Part shown: positions 45,337-57,582 of the stretch, in pieces | Position numbering within the stretch: the first letter of the stretch is position 1 | Layout of the letters: the number at the start of each line of letters is the position of its first letter | Assembly (NCBI GenBank): GCA_951230915.1 | Contig: OX579638.1 | Location: 7,706,696 to 7,770,695 of the forward strand | Reading direction: 5' to 3' | Length of the DNA stretch: 64,000 nucleotides | Origin: Antitrichia curtipendula | Lineage: Eukaryota; Streptophyta; Bryopsida; Hypnales; Leucodontaceae | The notes under the pieces: model-generated | Databases searched by the model: none | Seen by the model: the letters and a program-made list of their open reading frames with translations, nothing else | What the model was told of the DNA's origin: nothing | Position numbers and translations under genes: made by a program

Positions 45337-48300
45337 TATTTAGGTAAAGGTCTAGCATACAGGACTTGTATGAATTTATATTTCAAAATAGATTTTTTTT
45401 TTGAAAGGTGATAAAGTAATGGAATATCATTAGTTTGACAAAATTGACATTCTCTTCCATTTTGAGTACATATATACTATGTACACTAATAAATATTAAA
45501 ATTAGGTTGTTCCACACTATTTCTTGACATTTGACACATTATAAATATTTGCAGTCACTATATAGTACCTGAAAGCAATGATGCGGTCATCCAATTTTGC
45601 CATTCAAAAGATTTTTGCATAATATAAAATATAATTGGCATTTTTTGTCCTACATAATGAACATAGTCAATTCTTGTGCAATTTCAATCAAGCATACCAA
45701 AATTGGCTTGCAAAAAAGAAAAACTATACTTTTGGTGAATTGTTTCATTTGAAGTTTACGGTTTTACACGATAATTGATCAAACAACATTGGTGATGAAT
45801 TTTTTTAATTCAATTGCATAGATATGTAGGAAACATCCATATGCACGTCTTTCATATTACAAGCTATCAAAGTCAACTAATAGGCTTCTATAGATATTTT
45901 CATTTGAATACATGGAGATTTATGAGTCCAATTTCAAGAATACCTAATTCCAAAGTAGAGCATTCTTGTACAATATCTAGAACCAAGGATTTGGAAATCC
46001 AATTCTGTCATTCAAAAGAATTTTGCGTAATATAAAGTATAATTGGCACTTTTCATCTTGCATAATGAGCATTCAATTCTTGTGCAATTCCAATCAAGCA
46101 TATCATTAGAGAAAAATTTAGGCCTCTAGAAGGTGGCTCTACAACTCTAAAAGAACCTCCACAATTACATTTAATTTTGCTTAAAGTTTAGTTTCTTTCC
46201 TATAGTTGCTCACCTTCATATGCTTGTCAATGGCTCAAAATCTGAATACAAGGTGTTTAATAATCAGGGTTAAGGTACTCTAATGCACCGTATCCTTGAT
46301 TATTGGAAACCTTATGTTCTAACTCAGTTGTAGGAAGAAAAAAATGTTCAAAATAGTCTATTAACCATCTACAAAAAATAAATTATTTTGATAGCAATAT
46401 GCAAGATTTAGTTCATTTACATTTGATGAGAATGAAGGGTGAAGAGGTTGTTTTTATAGAAAAATCAATTATCTATCATGAATCCACAAAGGGTATGAGA
46501 TAATTTGAAGATGAAAGTTTGAGTACTCATTGTCAAAACGTAGGAATTGTGCTCAAAGTAGAATTTTAGACTTCATTTAGGCATAGTACCTCTCCAAAAA
46601 AAATCAAGGTTTAGAGTATCTAATAAAAAAATTTATGGACAAAATTCTAAAAGGGGTTGGAAGGAACATTTACCATGCCTAAATGAGGTCTAAAATTCTA
46701 CATTAAACACAATTTCTACTTTTGACTTAACTATGAGCGGTTGTACTCCTATTAATCCTAATTTACATATCCCAAATGAATTGTTTTACCTACTACTATC
46801 CCACTTGTATAAATAACTTCTCTTCTCAACTTTAAACATATAAAACTAAGTGGCTTCTGAAGCTATACTGCTATAGTAGTTGGAAAACATTAGAGTTCTC
46901 TAATTTTTTTGGCAACTAGCTCAAAGCCCACTTTATTTGGCTTAATTTGACTTAATTTGTTTCATTTGCCAATTAATCACCATGTACTTTGATGCGGGTG
47001 ATTATTAAACATACTTTTGCTACACCTTCATTACTGAGTCTTGACGTTCCTTTGTGAAATTCATATAAGGTAACAATACAAATTTGCTACATTTTCCAAG
47101 TTACTTATTTTACTATTAATAGACTTGTCACGTTACTTCCTAGCAGCCCTCTAGAGGCAAGATTTTTTCTCTAATGCCAAATTTGACTTTAGAAAAACAA
47201 AAATTCAATTTTGGTGAATTGTTTCATTTGGAATTCATGGTTTTACACAATAATTGATTGACTAACAAAGAAAAGCATGCTACGGCCTACCACTTCTAAT
47301 GTCACGGTGTCACATTTGAGGAACTAATTTATTTTAAGTGTACATAAATGAGGAAATTTACATGTATAAATTTGGTGTGATGATTGACAATACGAATGTA
47401 TTATAGGATCCAAGCACATTTTTCAATTTGTACTCAATATCTAGTTTTATTCACTAATATACATGTTTAAGTTTTTATTTTATATTCTTACTTTAAATAT
47501 AAATTTTAATATTTGAATTGGTTAGAGGAAAAAACTAGCAAGATTTTACAAGTGGGCCTAATTTTTTTATTATTTAATTCCTTCTACAAGATATATTTTT
47601 GGAATTAAAAAATAAAATGAGTTAAACAATATAATAAATTAATTTAAAAAAAATTCTTTAAAAATTAACTTCAAGACTAATTAAACAATATAAAAATTTG
47701 GCCCACCTGTAGAATCTTGTTAGCTTTCTTCACCAAAAATCCAAAGTGTTAAAAACTTTATTTACATTTTTTTATTGAATGTGCCAAAGCAGGTAGGCCC
47801 TAGCATGCTTTCACCCAACATTGGTGATAAATATATTTAGTTTGATTGTATATATATGTAAAAAAAAACATTTAAACATTGTATGTGCATCTTTCATATT
47901 AAAAACATCCCATTTAGTCACAAAAATATGATCTATGAAGAGTTCAATTGGAGGTGTGGTGTCACCAAATTTTATAAAATAGATATCTTTATAATGTAAT
48001 AACATTTTGGCAAAGTAATTATACCATCATGTATTCATGCTTAAATGTACTAATGTAGTTATATTGTGAGGGTCAAACAACAAAATGTAGTTAAATTATT
48101 AAGATGTTTATTTTACTAAATTTGGTCAAACAACACGTCCAATTGAACTCTTCAAAGATCATATTTTTATTACTTACTATGGGGTGTTTTTTATATGTAA
48201 GATGCACATATAGATGGATTTTTTACATATCTATGCAATCGATTAAAAAAAAAAACATCACCAATGTTGTTCAATCAATTATCATGTAAAACCATGAATT

Positions 48301-48480
48301 TCAAATGAAACAACTCAAGATATTGCACAGGAATGCTCTACTTTTGAATCACACATTGTTGTAATTGGGATGGACTCATAAATCTCCATGTGTCCAAATG
48401 AAAACACCCCATTTGAAACCTATTTGTTGACTTTGGTGGCTTTGTAAAGTAACTTTCTTTGGGTGAGGCAACCTATGTAA
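45337..48480. other. Repeat-dense non-coding region
   Basis: No gene. Direct repeat: 45605-45710 and 46019-46110 (taatataaaatataattggc type, caattcttgtgcaatttcaa type). Fold-back MITE copy at 46427-46830. A motif 'ttggtgaattgtttcatttg...ttacacgataattgat' occurs at 45735, at 47205 and inverted at 48255-48310. Inverted pair AAAGCATGCTACGGCCTACC (47272) and GGTAGGCCCTAGCATGCTTT (47791). A further fold-back with ends CTAGCAAGATTTTACAAGTG and the inverse of CTAACAAGATTCTACAGGTG spans 47533-47728. Together these make a nested inverted-repeat complex. Confidence 0.5.
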
Positions 48481-49110
48481 AGGCAACCTAATTCAGTGTA
48501 GTAAATCTGTCGTCACTAATCAAGCCACTGACTCCATTGGGCAGACACTCTGATCTGAGATAATTGCTAGCCAGATCGAACAAGAAATCAGTGGAACGTT
48601 TGCAAATCTCCAGTGCACAGCTCGAATTGCAATTCTCGGCGCCACCAACTTGGTGCATCCTGCACGCCTACGCGCACTTGCGTCAATTCCATTGCATGCT
48701 GCAGGTCGTCTCTCCCAATCTGGCAATTTGGCAACTCGATTCAATTCCTCCTCCTGAACAAGTGGACATCAGAATCAGAAACAGAATCGATCTGCTGCGC
48801 TCTGCAGCTAAGCGAGTTCACTAATTATATAAACCAGTGGAATCAGTAAAAATCAGTAGAATTGGTTGGAAAAGAAGGTCTTGACATCAGAGAAACCAAA
48901 TCCAAGAAGTCCAGAGACCCAAATCCGGAGAGAAACTGTGAGATCGATTGCATAATTCCACAATTGGGTTTGCATATATGGACTCTTTGGATTCCTCTGG
49001 TGTGGTATCATGCAAACGCCCAGGCAGCTCATTTTATTAGTAGCGTACATAACTACCAAGTGTAGCTTCAGTAATGTGTGTACATGGATTGATGCTAACC
49101 TTGAGATCGA

Positions 49111-50388
49111 TTAGCCCGAGTAATAAGTTTGCAGCAGCGGCGGCAGCACGTTGAACTCACCGACAACGCGAGCTTGCATCCACTGCGGCAGTCTGTCTCT
49201 CCCAATCTTGCGCGCTACCGACTCTCGCATCCTGCACCGATCCTCTCCCGGTCTCTTGTTCTCTGACATCAGAATCTGCTTCGCAATGTAGCTGTGCGTG
49301 TCCACTTTCGATGTGAACTGTCTGCTACGCACCTTTAACAGGCGCGAAGCACGAAACTGTGGCGCAGATGTTGGAGGTGGTGTGCGAGGGGGCGGTGGAG
49401 ATGTTGCTGCAGGAGATGTTGACGGTGGCGCTGGTGGAGAGAGTTTGTGGTTGGAAGAGCCGCGGCTGGTGACGGAGGTTTTGGGTGCTGGAGGGAGCGA
49501 CTGCGGATCCGTGAACGCCTTCGCGGCGCGCAAGGGGAAATTGAGAAGTGCCCGGGAGCCTCGGAGGCGAAGTGCCGCGATGTCGTACGCCGTGGCGGCC
49601 TCCTCGGCGGTGTCGAACGTCCCCAACCACACGCGAGCGCCTTGCTTCCCTGGGTCGCGAATCTCCGCCGCGAATTTGCCCCAGGGGCGTTGCCGCACGC
49701 CGCGGAAATGAGGTGCCGGCGGGGAGGGATATGAACAGTGCACGGATTGCGCAGTCGAAACTTCCACCTCCAGATCGTCACCCGGGAGTACTCGCGGGTA
49801 CTGCAGCAACCCGTCGTCATCGGCAGACAACACGTTGTCCTCATGGAATACGCCTGGCAAGTCGTCATCGAAGTACTGGGGGTGATGATGACCGCTCATG
49901 TACAAAATCGAGCTGTCCTCCGCATTCGAGGATTCAAGCTCAATTGCAAACTCCTTCGCGCCCGCTGGCTTCGCGTGATTACCGTCAGCTGCAAAACTCG
50001 TCTCAACTTCCACGTTTCCCGTCACGACGCTGGCAGCTTCGAACTCGTCAACGTCATTCATGGCCACGGCGTCGCTCAACTGCTCCAAACTGAACCCAAA
50101 TTGTGCAACATCGGATTGATCTTCGTGAATATCACTTGAAAACGGCTCCTTCACGTGGGACTCGTGCTGATCCTGGAACAAGTATTGGTTCAAGCTTTTG
50201 AGCGCTTGCTGGCTTCGCGTTCGCGGTGAGTCCTCCCCGCAGTCTCGCATGAGTGCCCAGAAACTCGGACTTGCTAGATCCCTCGTCTCCAGGTCCACAC
50301 TCGCAGGCTCTCGCAAACAGTCCTCTTCCACCATGACGTCCAAGACGACGCTGCAGTCTGCCTTCCTCTCAGGGTAAATTACACGCAC
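49111..50388 (-). CDS. AP2/ERF transcription factor, ERF subfamily
   Basis: Nuclear DNA-binding protein of the plant ERF family, which bind GCC-box-like sites and act mainly in stress, hormone or developmental responses. Single exon, 425 residues. The AP2/ERF domain is at about residues 227-286: [20 protein letters not shown], then [19 protein letters not shown] and [13 protein letters not shown]. The Ala and Asp of AAEIRDP and the single AP2 domain mark the ERF rather than DREB or AP2 group; the domain is close to group IX/VIII-like ERFs, but subgroup is uncertain. The N-terminal 220 residues are acidic and Ser-rich, a possible activation region. A Pro/Ser/Thr-rich stretch (about 296-342) follows the domain. 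Residue 19 is an alternative Met. Overlapping frames on the plus strand are shadows of this GC-rich coding region. Confidence 0.9.
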   Translation of the reverse strand: MRVIYPERKADCSVVLDVMVEEDCLREPASVDLETRDLASPSFWALMRDCGEDSPRTRSQQALKSLNQYLFQDQHESHVKEPFSSDIHEDQSDVAQFGFSLEQLSDAVAMNDVDEFEAASVVTGNVEVETSFAADGNHAKPAGAKEFAIELESSNAEDSSILYMSGHHHPQYFDDDLPGVFHEDNVLSADDDGLLQYPRVLPGDDLEVEVSTAQSVHCSYPSPPAPHFRGVRQRPWGKFAAEIRDPGKQGARVWLGTFDTAEEAATAYDIAALRLRGSRALLNFPLRAAKAFTDPQSLPPAPKTSVTSRGSSNHKLSPPAPPSTSPAATSPPPPRTPPPTSAPQFRASRLLKVRSRQFTSKVDTHSYIAKQILMSENKRPGEDRCRMRESVARKIGRDRLPQWMQARVVGEFNVLPPLLQTYYSG

Positions 50389-50495
50389 TTATCCTGGCTT
50401 CACTGACATCATGCATGTATGCGCTCACAGAATAAGTTTGGACTTGAAGCTCCCCTTATACGCATGAAATCAATGGAGCTTAATCGTGCAGCGGT

Positions 50496-50502
50496 GTTTA
50501 TA
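50496..50502 (-). promoter_or_regulatory. TATA box candidate of the ERF gene
   Basis: TATAAAC on the minus strand, about 108 bp before the ATG at 50388, giving a short leader of roughly 75 nt. A longer TATATA-rich stretch lies just upstream at 50505-50525 and could serve instead. Confidence 0.5.
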
Positions 50503-51126
50503 AGCATATATACTGTATATATATGCGACTACATTTGTTCGATCAATCTAGCTCAAGTACGTGGACTGGAAACTAAATGAGAGCTTGTGATACTCCATGG
50601 CCGGTCGAATGACTTGATCGGTGTACGTAAGTGCTTGCGAACTCTGCACATCTTTGGGAAATTTAGGCTGTAGAGGCGCGCGGGGGTCGAATTTATCGAT
50701 CCGTGGCGCCGGAGACAACTGTCGATGGACAGAACGAAATGTCCGGGAAACTGCTGGCCAAGTGGACATTCACTGCCAGCGAAACTTTTGAATGACGACG
50801 GAATTCCCTCACCTAAGCATGTGGTGCGGAAATGACGAAACCGGTCTCTGTGAATTTCGAGGTAGCAGTACGTGGCGGTATTTGAATGACGTAACGGTCG
50901 TCGATCTAGTTACTCACCAGGGTCGCCTTGCGTCGTGTTCAGTCATCCCATCAACTTGCAGACGACATAATGAACATTAGGTAGAACTGCCCACTGCGGT
51001 CAGAAGACCCCCCACGGCCCCCATATTGGACACCTAGGGAATGACCCCTATATGGCTTTTGTCAATAAATGAGATTTAGGCCATAATCAATGTCTTATCC
51101 AGCCATAATGGAGTGATTAATGACTT
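50503..51126. other. ERF upstream region
   Basis: Moderately GC-rich around 50640-50960, with no frame I can recognise. Probably promoter and upstream regulatory sequence of the ERF gene. Confidence 0.35.
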
Positions 51127-51129
51127 CAT

Positions 51130-52289
51130 CACTATAAGAAACCCGTGTTTTTTGAAATGTCACAAAAAACATGACCATGTTTTAAAAAACGGGCCTAATT
51201 TGTACTTGTTATACTTTGACATCACAGAAAACGTGGTCTTTTGAAGTTCAGAAAACATGACATGTGGATGCCACGATGGTGACATGTCATCGTTTTCCAT
51301 CCGAGCAGTGCCACGTGGGATAATTTTTCATCCGGGCCCTTAATGACGTGGGCAGTGACGTGGCCGCGGGAAAATCTGACGTGGTTTGCCTAGTCAACAT
51401 ATTTTTATTTTGTTTGAAAATTTTAATGTTGTTTTTTGAATCGTCAATTTAGACGTTTTTTGAGACATCAATTGGTGCATACCCTATCCATCAGGCAAGA
51501 TCAACAAAAAAATAATTAGTTAAAATAAATTATAAAATAAAATAAACAAAAAAAAATGTTGAATTCACCAAGAATTAAAGAAAACTTACCATCTATCAGC
51601 AAGAGAATTTTTAAGGGCCAAATGAAAAAATTCCTTTACTAAAAATTAGATTACAAAGGTCATATTTGTATCCATTCTCTGTCCATGGTGAGACAAAAAA
51701 TATGGGATTATAACTAGAATATAGAAACTTGGCCATGTACATCTTGACATTGTTTCAAACATCTAGACGTTGATTCTGACATCTGTATCATATTGTTTCA
51801 GACATTTTACATTGAACACAATTCTTGTTGTGTATATCCCATATGGATTGTTTCACTTTTTACCACCCTACTTGTATAAAGATCATCTCTTTTCATCGAT
51901 GGTGCTCATCCATCCATTTCTTTTTTTTTGCAAAGCATGCCATGTGGCTGCCCTTTGCCTAAAATTTTCACATATGGTCAACATTTTACCATAGATTGTA
52001 GTAAATTTTACTAACTTACCCATAGGAAAAATTGGTCTACTTGCTGACGTGGACTCCTCATGTCTTCCTAGATATCAAAAAAAACAAGTCTATGTTTTCT
52101 TTGACGTCACTCACGACATGCCTGTCATAGTTGACGTTCATGCGTTTTTTCAAATAACATGTACACGTTCCCCGCAACATCCAACAAAATTTGCATAAAA
52201 CAGTCCGTATCCCGACCAACGTTGAGACATCTATACAAACAAGGCACGTTTTTTGCTAGCACCCCAAAAAACGCAAGTTTCTTATAGTG
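51130..52289. mobile_element. CACTA (CMC/EnSpm-type) non-autonomous transposon
   Basis: Starts CACTATAAGAAACCCGTGTT and ends with the inverse of CACTATAAGAAACTTGCGTT: 13 bp identical, and the similarity continues for about 10 more. A 3-bp duplication CAT flanks it (51127-51129 and 52290-52292), the CACTA signature. Subterminal repeats of the 'aaacatgac' / 'aaaacgtggtc' kind occur near the left end. The 1160-bp interior has no transposase, and a piece of the fold-back family lies around 51790-51895. Confidence 0.85.
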
Positions 52290-52309
52290 CATTAGGAACT
52301 CTAACTTTT

Positions 52310-52420
52310 CTTTCTTTCTTTTTTGACACAAATGAAGCTAAATTTTATTACAAGAGGAAAGAATACAAACCGCCAACCACTTGTGGCTTAGAAGGGACCA
52401 GACTAATATAACAGACAAAC
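52310..52420 (-). repeat. Possible retroposon 3' end
   Basis: After a CTTT/T-rich stretch comes a block related to that at 3228-3345: caaatgaagctaaattttat, then aaaccgccaaccacttgtgg. Same order and orientation, so likely the A-tailed end of a shared retroposon on the minus strand. It begins just after the CACTA right flank. Confidence 0.35.
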
Positions 52421-52825
52421 AAGGACACAATATTGGAAAGCATAAGGGGGGAGACGACCCAGTCCATAGTGCGGAAGGAGGTCAAACTTCTAATTTTTCA
52501 GTGTAATTTCATTCTAGGAAGTGGCTTTTTCCATGTTAAAAATATATTATCATTACTTTAACTTAGACCATGTGTAAGATGAGCATCATGGATACAAATT
52601 TTGTTGGTTCTAGAGTAGTCTAGAGATTCTTTCTGGTCACAATGAGCTAACTACTTCAAGAATTTATAGCATTCATACCTTATTGAAAAAATATAATTTG
52701 CATTGCTATTGTTGTTTGTTACATTTGTCTTTATGTGGAAAAAAATATTTAAAAATTTCAGCTATGGCAAGAGGACAAATTCCTAATTCTGACCACAATG
52801 GGTTGTTTTACCTTACATGTAGATA

Positions 52826-53346
52826 AGGTAAACAAGCTTTTAACAAGCAGGATGATTGGATTGCCTTGTTGGCATTCTTGAAAAAAATTAAAGATTCCAT
52901 ACAAAGACAAATGTGAGAAATTTAAAGAGCAATTGAAGTTTTATCTTTTTGACCAAAGGATGAATCTGTTATGAATTTTTAAAGTGTGTTGTTCAATAGA
53001 TCCAAAAGAATCTCTAAATCATCCCTAAATAAAAAAAAAATGTATTCATAATGTCCATCTTACTCATTTGAAGTAGTCACAATATTTCCAAACATGGCCC
53101 TAACATGAAGGCCTAAGTCAATCACCTCTTTTGATGAATTTACAATTAATAGGTAGAAGTTCCTATTGCAATTACTAATCACTCCATCACTATCATCCAA
53201 AACATTGATGTAGCCACTAATTCAACCTAAAGTAGCCGAAATCTCATTTATTAAAAAAAGTTTGTCATGGATTGATGTAAAACTATACTAGGTCATTCTC
53301 TTGGTGCATGTTACGAGTAACTTGTCTGTCATAGGCTAGTTTATCT
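52826..53346. mobile_element. TA-flanked MITE, AGGTAAACCAGCC ends (521 bp)
   Basis: TA at 52824-52825, start AGGTAAACAAGCTTTT; end the inverse of AGATAAACTAGCCTATGACA, TA at 53347-53348. Termini and length match the better-preserved copy at 62082-62594. It almost touches the next element at 53351. Non-coding. Confidence 0.6.
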
Positions 53347-53350
53347 TATA

Positions 53351-54047
53351 GAGGTGATTGCAAGAAACATTGGTAGTCGTCTCATGGCTTTGTGATCCTC
53401 TATAACTTTTGACACATGAACCAATGAACTTGGATTTTTTATTGGAGATGCATAATACCATTGTAATCATATTTTTTATTTTTTTTAAATTAAAAAATAT
53501 ATATATTTAGAAGTCTATTATGCTAATTTGTCACACATTTAGGTTTCGTGGTTTGCGGTAATTTTGAGTATCCAAAATTAATGATCTAGATCTGGAATTT
53601 TTATGGTCTATTTCTACAATAGACATGCATGTTCAATATTAAAGACATCTAAAAATAAATTATTTCATGTCTTCCATGCTTGTGCAAATAGGGCTTCCTG
53701 AGCACGCATTTGTAAACATTGAAGATGGATTTGAGATCATTCTCTTAGTGAAATTTGATTACCATCAAGTCCTCATAAATGTCCAATTTTTGTTTGAATA
53801 TTTTGAATATTTTGAATATTTTTTTTAGATAATTTAAACATTTAAGTGTCTATTTTCTTCAAATTTATTGCCATTGTTTTGTGAATAACTTTTGATCTAC
53901 ATGAATTTTTTGTCTCAAAATTTGATGATATATTATATTTAATTTTATACTAATTAGCAATATTTCTAAAAAAATCCAAAAGCTTGTAGTACTGTGAGTA
54001 CTACTCAAATGTTACAAAATTGACCAATCTTTCTTGCAATCATCCAC
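53351..54047. mobile_element. TA-flanked element, GATTGCAAGAAA ends (697 bp)
   Basis: TA at 53349-53350, start GAGGTGATTGCAAGAAACAT; end the inverse of GTGGATGATTGCAAGAAAGA, TA at 54048-54049. The interior is the same family as 41202-41899. Non-coding. Confidence 0.7.
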
Positions 54048-54469
54048 TAACTTATTACTACTTCTCATTGCCATTAACATATTCAACACCAAACTAATTC
54101 CACACATCTCATTCTTCACATGGTTGTATAAAACATTTGGTCAGTTTGGGCAAGTTTACTCTCATCAATGGAAGGAAACGATATAGCTCAACAACCCACT
54201 TTAGAAGATATTATACACTAGGCTAATTCAAAATCATCCACCAAAATTATTACCCCAGATCCCATTGGAATGATATCCCCTTCTTCATGAAATGGACTTC
54301 CAAATTATGTTGTTTATTTTTTGTAATTTCAATGTTTATTCTATACAAATTATGAATGTGGATTTGTTTTGAGTTTTTTTTGTTGAAGGTTATGAATTAT
54401 TTGTAAGAAAAAGAGGCAGCTATGTTAGTACTTTTTTGAGGGTAGATATTGCAATTCAATACAAAACTA

Positions 54470-54789
54470 CACTAATGATGGTAAATAGTGTTCACAACAC
54501 TAATTATGAAGCACAACACTAAATGTCAACGATCATGTTAATGTTACCAACACTAAAATGTCAACTACCGAATATCAATTTTTTACAAGTTCACACTTAG
54601 TATTACCTATTATTTCATCAAATTGCAATGAAAAAAATATAAATCTAAACATATAAATGCCTATCAAAAAGAATACTTTATTAAATAGATAATGTTAACT
54701 TCAAATGTCAACTAATTGAAGTTTAGAGTGGGCAGAGTAAAGTGCAGGTAACACTATTTACAGTATAACACTAAATCCCATCATTAGTG
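54470..54789. mobile_element. MITE derived from the pogo-like transposon at the window start (320 bp)
   Basis: TA flanks at 54468-54469 and 54790-54791. The ends are CACTAATGATGG and its perfect inverse. The left 85 bp (TAAATAGTGTTCACAACACT onwards) match the inverted right end of the transposase-bearing element (1515-1612) at close to nine bases in ten. AGTGTT/AACACT motifs recur at both ends. It has no coding capacity, so it would depend on a transposase of that element's type. Confidence 0.8.
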
Positions 54790-54965
54790 TAGTGCAAACA
54801 AAACAATTATGCGGACCATGAGTGCATGATGGAACTTTGTGTATTATAGAATGCAATTAATCTCAAATGCACTCCAAATACTTTTCATATATCACCATAT
54901 AACACCTATTGGTAATGAAACTTTACTAGCTAGCTAATACATGTGATTTCATACCTTTAAATATT

Positions 54966-55512
54966 ATAAAGTAGGAGTTGGTACAAGATTGAAGGAAAAA
55001 ATTATTTTTTTAATAGCTTTATGATGGACTTAAAATACACTAATTTCAATGGTAAGATTGTTCTAGCAAGTATACTTAACCTTTCCAAACTTCTTCTTTT
55101 TAATTGTGAAAATTGAATTAAAAAAATAAGTCTAGTATTTTATTTTTTAAAGATTTTATTTTTATTGCCTACAAGACAAGAAGCTCCGTAACTTTTACAT
55201 CACTAATCCAAATGGAATCCATTAAGCCAAAGCTTTCTATATAGGAAAATATATAATTTGTGAAGAAAAAAAATCTAAATTTTACTTTAAAATTTTGTAA
55301 TTTATTTACTGCCTAGTTTCCCCCATTTTAATCTTATTGTAATGCAAATTTTGCTCCTAGAAACCAATTGAAATAAAAAATTATATTCCCAGAAAGCTAA
55401 TGTGATTTTTTATCTTAAAAATAAATTTTAAAAAACCACATCAAAATTTGAGGTTATGAGCTATCATTAAAAATCCATTTTGTCCTCCATAGGAACAATT
55501 GGACTTCAAAGG
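54966..55512 (-). mobile_element. TTAA-family copy, left side truncated
   Basis: Inverted orientation. Begins within the family interior (gatggacttaaaatacacta) and ends AATTGGACTTCAAAGG with TTAA at 55513-55516, preceded by ATTTTGTCCTCCATAGGAAC, the degraded equivalent of the usual GGGACAAATT block. Non-coding. Confidence 0.5.
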
Positions 55513-55516
55513 TTAA

Positions 55517-56850
55517 TACACCTATTTATCTACTACTATGCAAACAAGAGTTGGAAAATAATCAAACATTTTTCAATATACACTAATTATCCTAAGACAA
55601 ATAATGCTCTTTATGTTGCCTCTACCCCAACCCTATGTAACTATGTTCATCACACCTTTACAACTCAAATAAATTTTCCAACTCTAACCTATGCCCCCTC
55701 CCTTCTCAAATTAAAGTAATTAGTTTAAAGTTTTCCTTCTTATAAAGGTAGGTAGTCGATTTAGGTGTCACTGAGATTGTTTTTTGAAACTCAATGTAGA
55801 ACCCTAAACAAACAAACTCTTTATATACTCCAATTATTTAGAGTGACTAGAATTATTTTTTTCTAAGGGTCTAATTTACTGATGTATTTAAAAAAGACCT
55901 TTATAATAATTTTTGTTGCTTGCAAATGGTTACATGTACTAGTAGATGAATAGAAGGCATAAAAAATAAGTTCCAAAAACAACACAACTTATTAGTTTCA
56001 AATTGTCAATTATTTAATGGTATCTTAGATATTATTTCCATTCCAAAAAACATGCCTAAGCAAAATTTCAACCAATATTAAATAATTGACATCCGAGAAT
56101 GACTCACATGACCCACATGATGTCATTAGCATCAATTCCTTATATTAGTGGTATTCTATGCACCATTTGAATGTTAACATTACTTTAATAACAAATTATT
56201 TATTTATGTGGATGCAAGTTGTTAATCAAGATTATTTAGCAATATTAAAGAGTTTGTGCATTGAGCAAAAAATTCAATAAAATTAAGTAATTTCATGTAA
56301 AATTGTTGGAAAGATTATGGCAATATATGTACTTTATTGCTCTTAGAGTCTGATTATCTTAAAGCTCATCCGATTTTGTATATTTTCAAATTTTATAATC
56401 TAAAATTAATTATTGACAAAGGATGGTCATTTCTAGGGTGTTTTATTCTAACTATAGATATGCAAATTGCATTTCATCTACAACAGTGTGTACCACTAAG
56501 CTAGGATTTTCAATCCCCTTCCCCTCTCTCTCCTATTTTTTTGAATCATTTCATTTCTTTTGGTTATTCACGGTCCACTATGCCATTTCAATGAAATTAT
56601 GTCAATTTAACAAAATTGGCATTTATTCTAAAAGGATCATTTTATGTGCACTTTTTTTTACTAGATTAATGTATTACTTAGTAGCACCTTCAACTATAGG
56701 CCATACAATAATTTAAAAAAATTTGGTTCTAGTGGTTGGTGACAAGAAGAGCAAACTTTCATGCATGAATTTTGAAGAAAAGACAAATGGAACTCTTGAA
56801 CTCTACATGCATGTGTGCAATTGGAGAATTGAAATTATTGATAATTGATA
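55517..56850. other. AT-rich intergenic DNA, no gene
   Basis: Short frames only, without domains; no delimited element. Confidence 0.45.
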
Positions 56851-57198
56851 TGATTTTAGGGGGAGGCTTGTGAAAAACAAGCATTACATGTTTTTCAGCC
56901 CCTGTGGAGGGTTGCGAGTTCCCCAGGGTTCTCAGGCTCTGAAGCTATCTGGAACTGCGCCGCAGCAGCTGCGTAACGTGGCAGAGTGACTGCCACGTCA
57001 TACAAAAAATGTTTTAAAAATTAAAAAAAATTAAAAAAATTGTTCATCTTATTTTTTCATTTTAAGATCTCAAGAATTTTTATTTTTATTTTTATTTTTT
57101 AAATAAAATAAAATTCTGATAGCGGCCATTCTTTTGCTGCCAGGGGAACAGCGCCGAGAACAGGCCCGAAACGGACCTCCAGACCCCCCCAAAATCAT
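56851..57198. mobile_element. GC-richer element with TGATTTT-GGGGG ends
   Basis: Start TGATTTTAGGGGGAGG, end the inverse of TGATTTTGGGGGGGTC. GC-rich patches flank an AT-rich centre. The inner hairpin CGTGGCAGAGTGACTGCCACG (arms CGTGGCAG/CTGCCACG) is clear. The target duplication could not be assigned. Probably a MITE. Confidence 0.45.
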
Positions 57199-57582
57199 CT
57201 AATGGGAGACAAATTTTTTTTTAATTTCCAAAAATATTTTTTTAACATTAGACTTGAACTTGAAGTTGCTTTAAGAGTGATGTTCACCTACGCGAAGCTA
57301 CTCCTGAAATGTAATTTCTTCTTGCTCACATGGAACTTTGACAAAAACACTTCTTGTTTCAACACTCGTTTAGTACGTTAGCAAGGTACAAGTTAATTTG
57401 TCTTTGACATGATCAGTTAAGTTACATTCTCGAGGTAGGAAATAAGCACTGATGGACCGCCTTCTACCATTAATTCTTAAAAGTGGGCATGCACTTAAAC
57501 TTAAGTCAAGTGCACGTTGACAGATGGACATTTGGACTGGGCTTCCAACTAATCCTCCCAAAATGAAATTGCAGTTTGGACA

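Noticed and set aside
49298..50139. Several plus-strand frames of 95-181 codons
   Set aside because: Shadows of the GC-rich ERF coding region on the minus strand.
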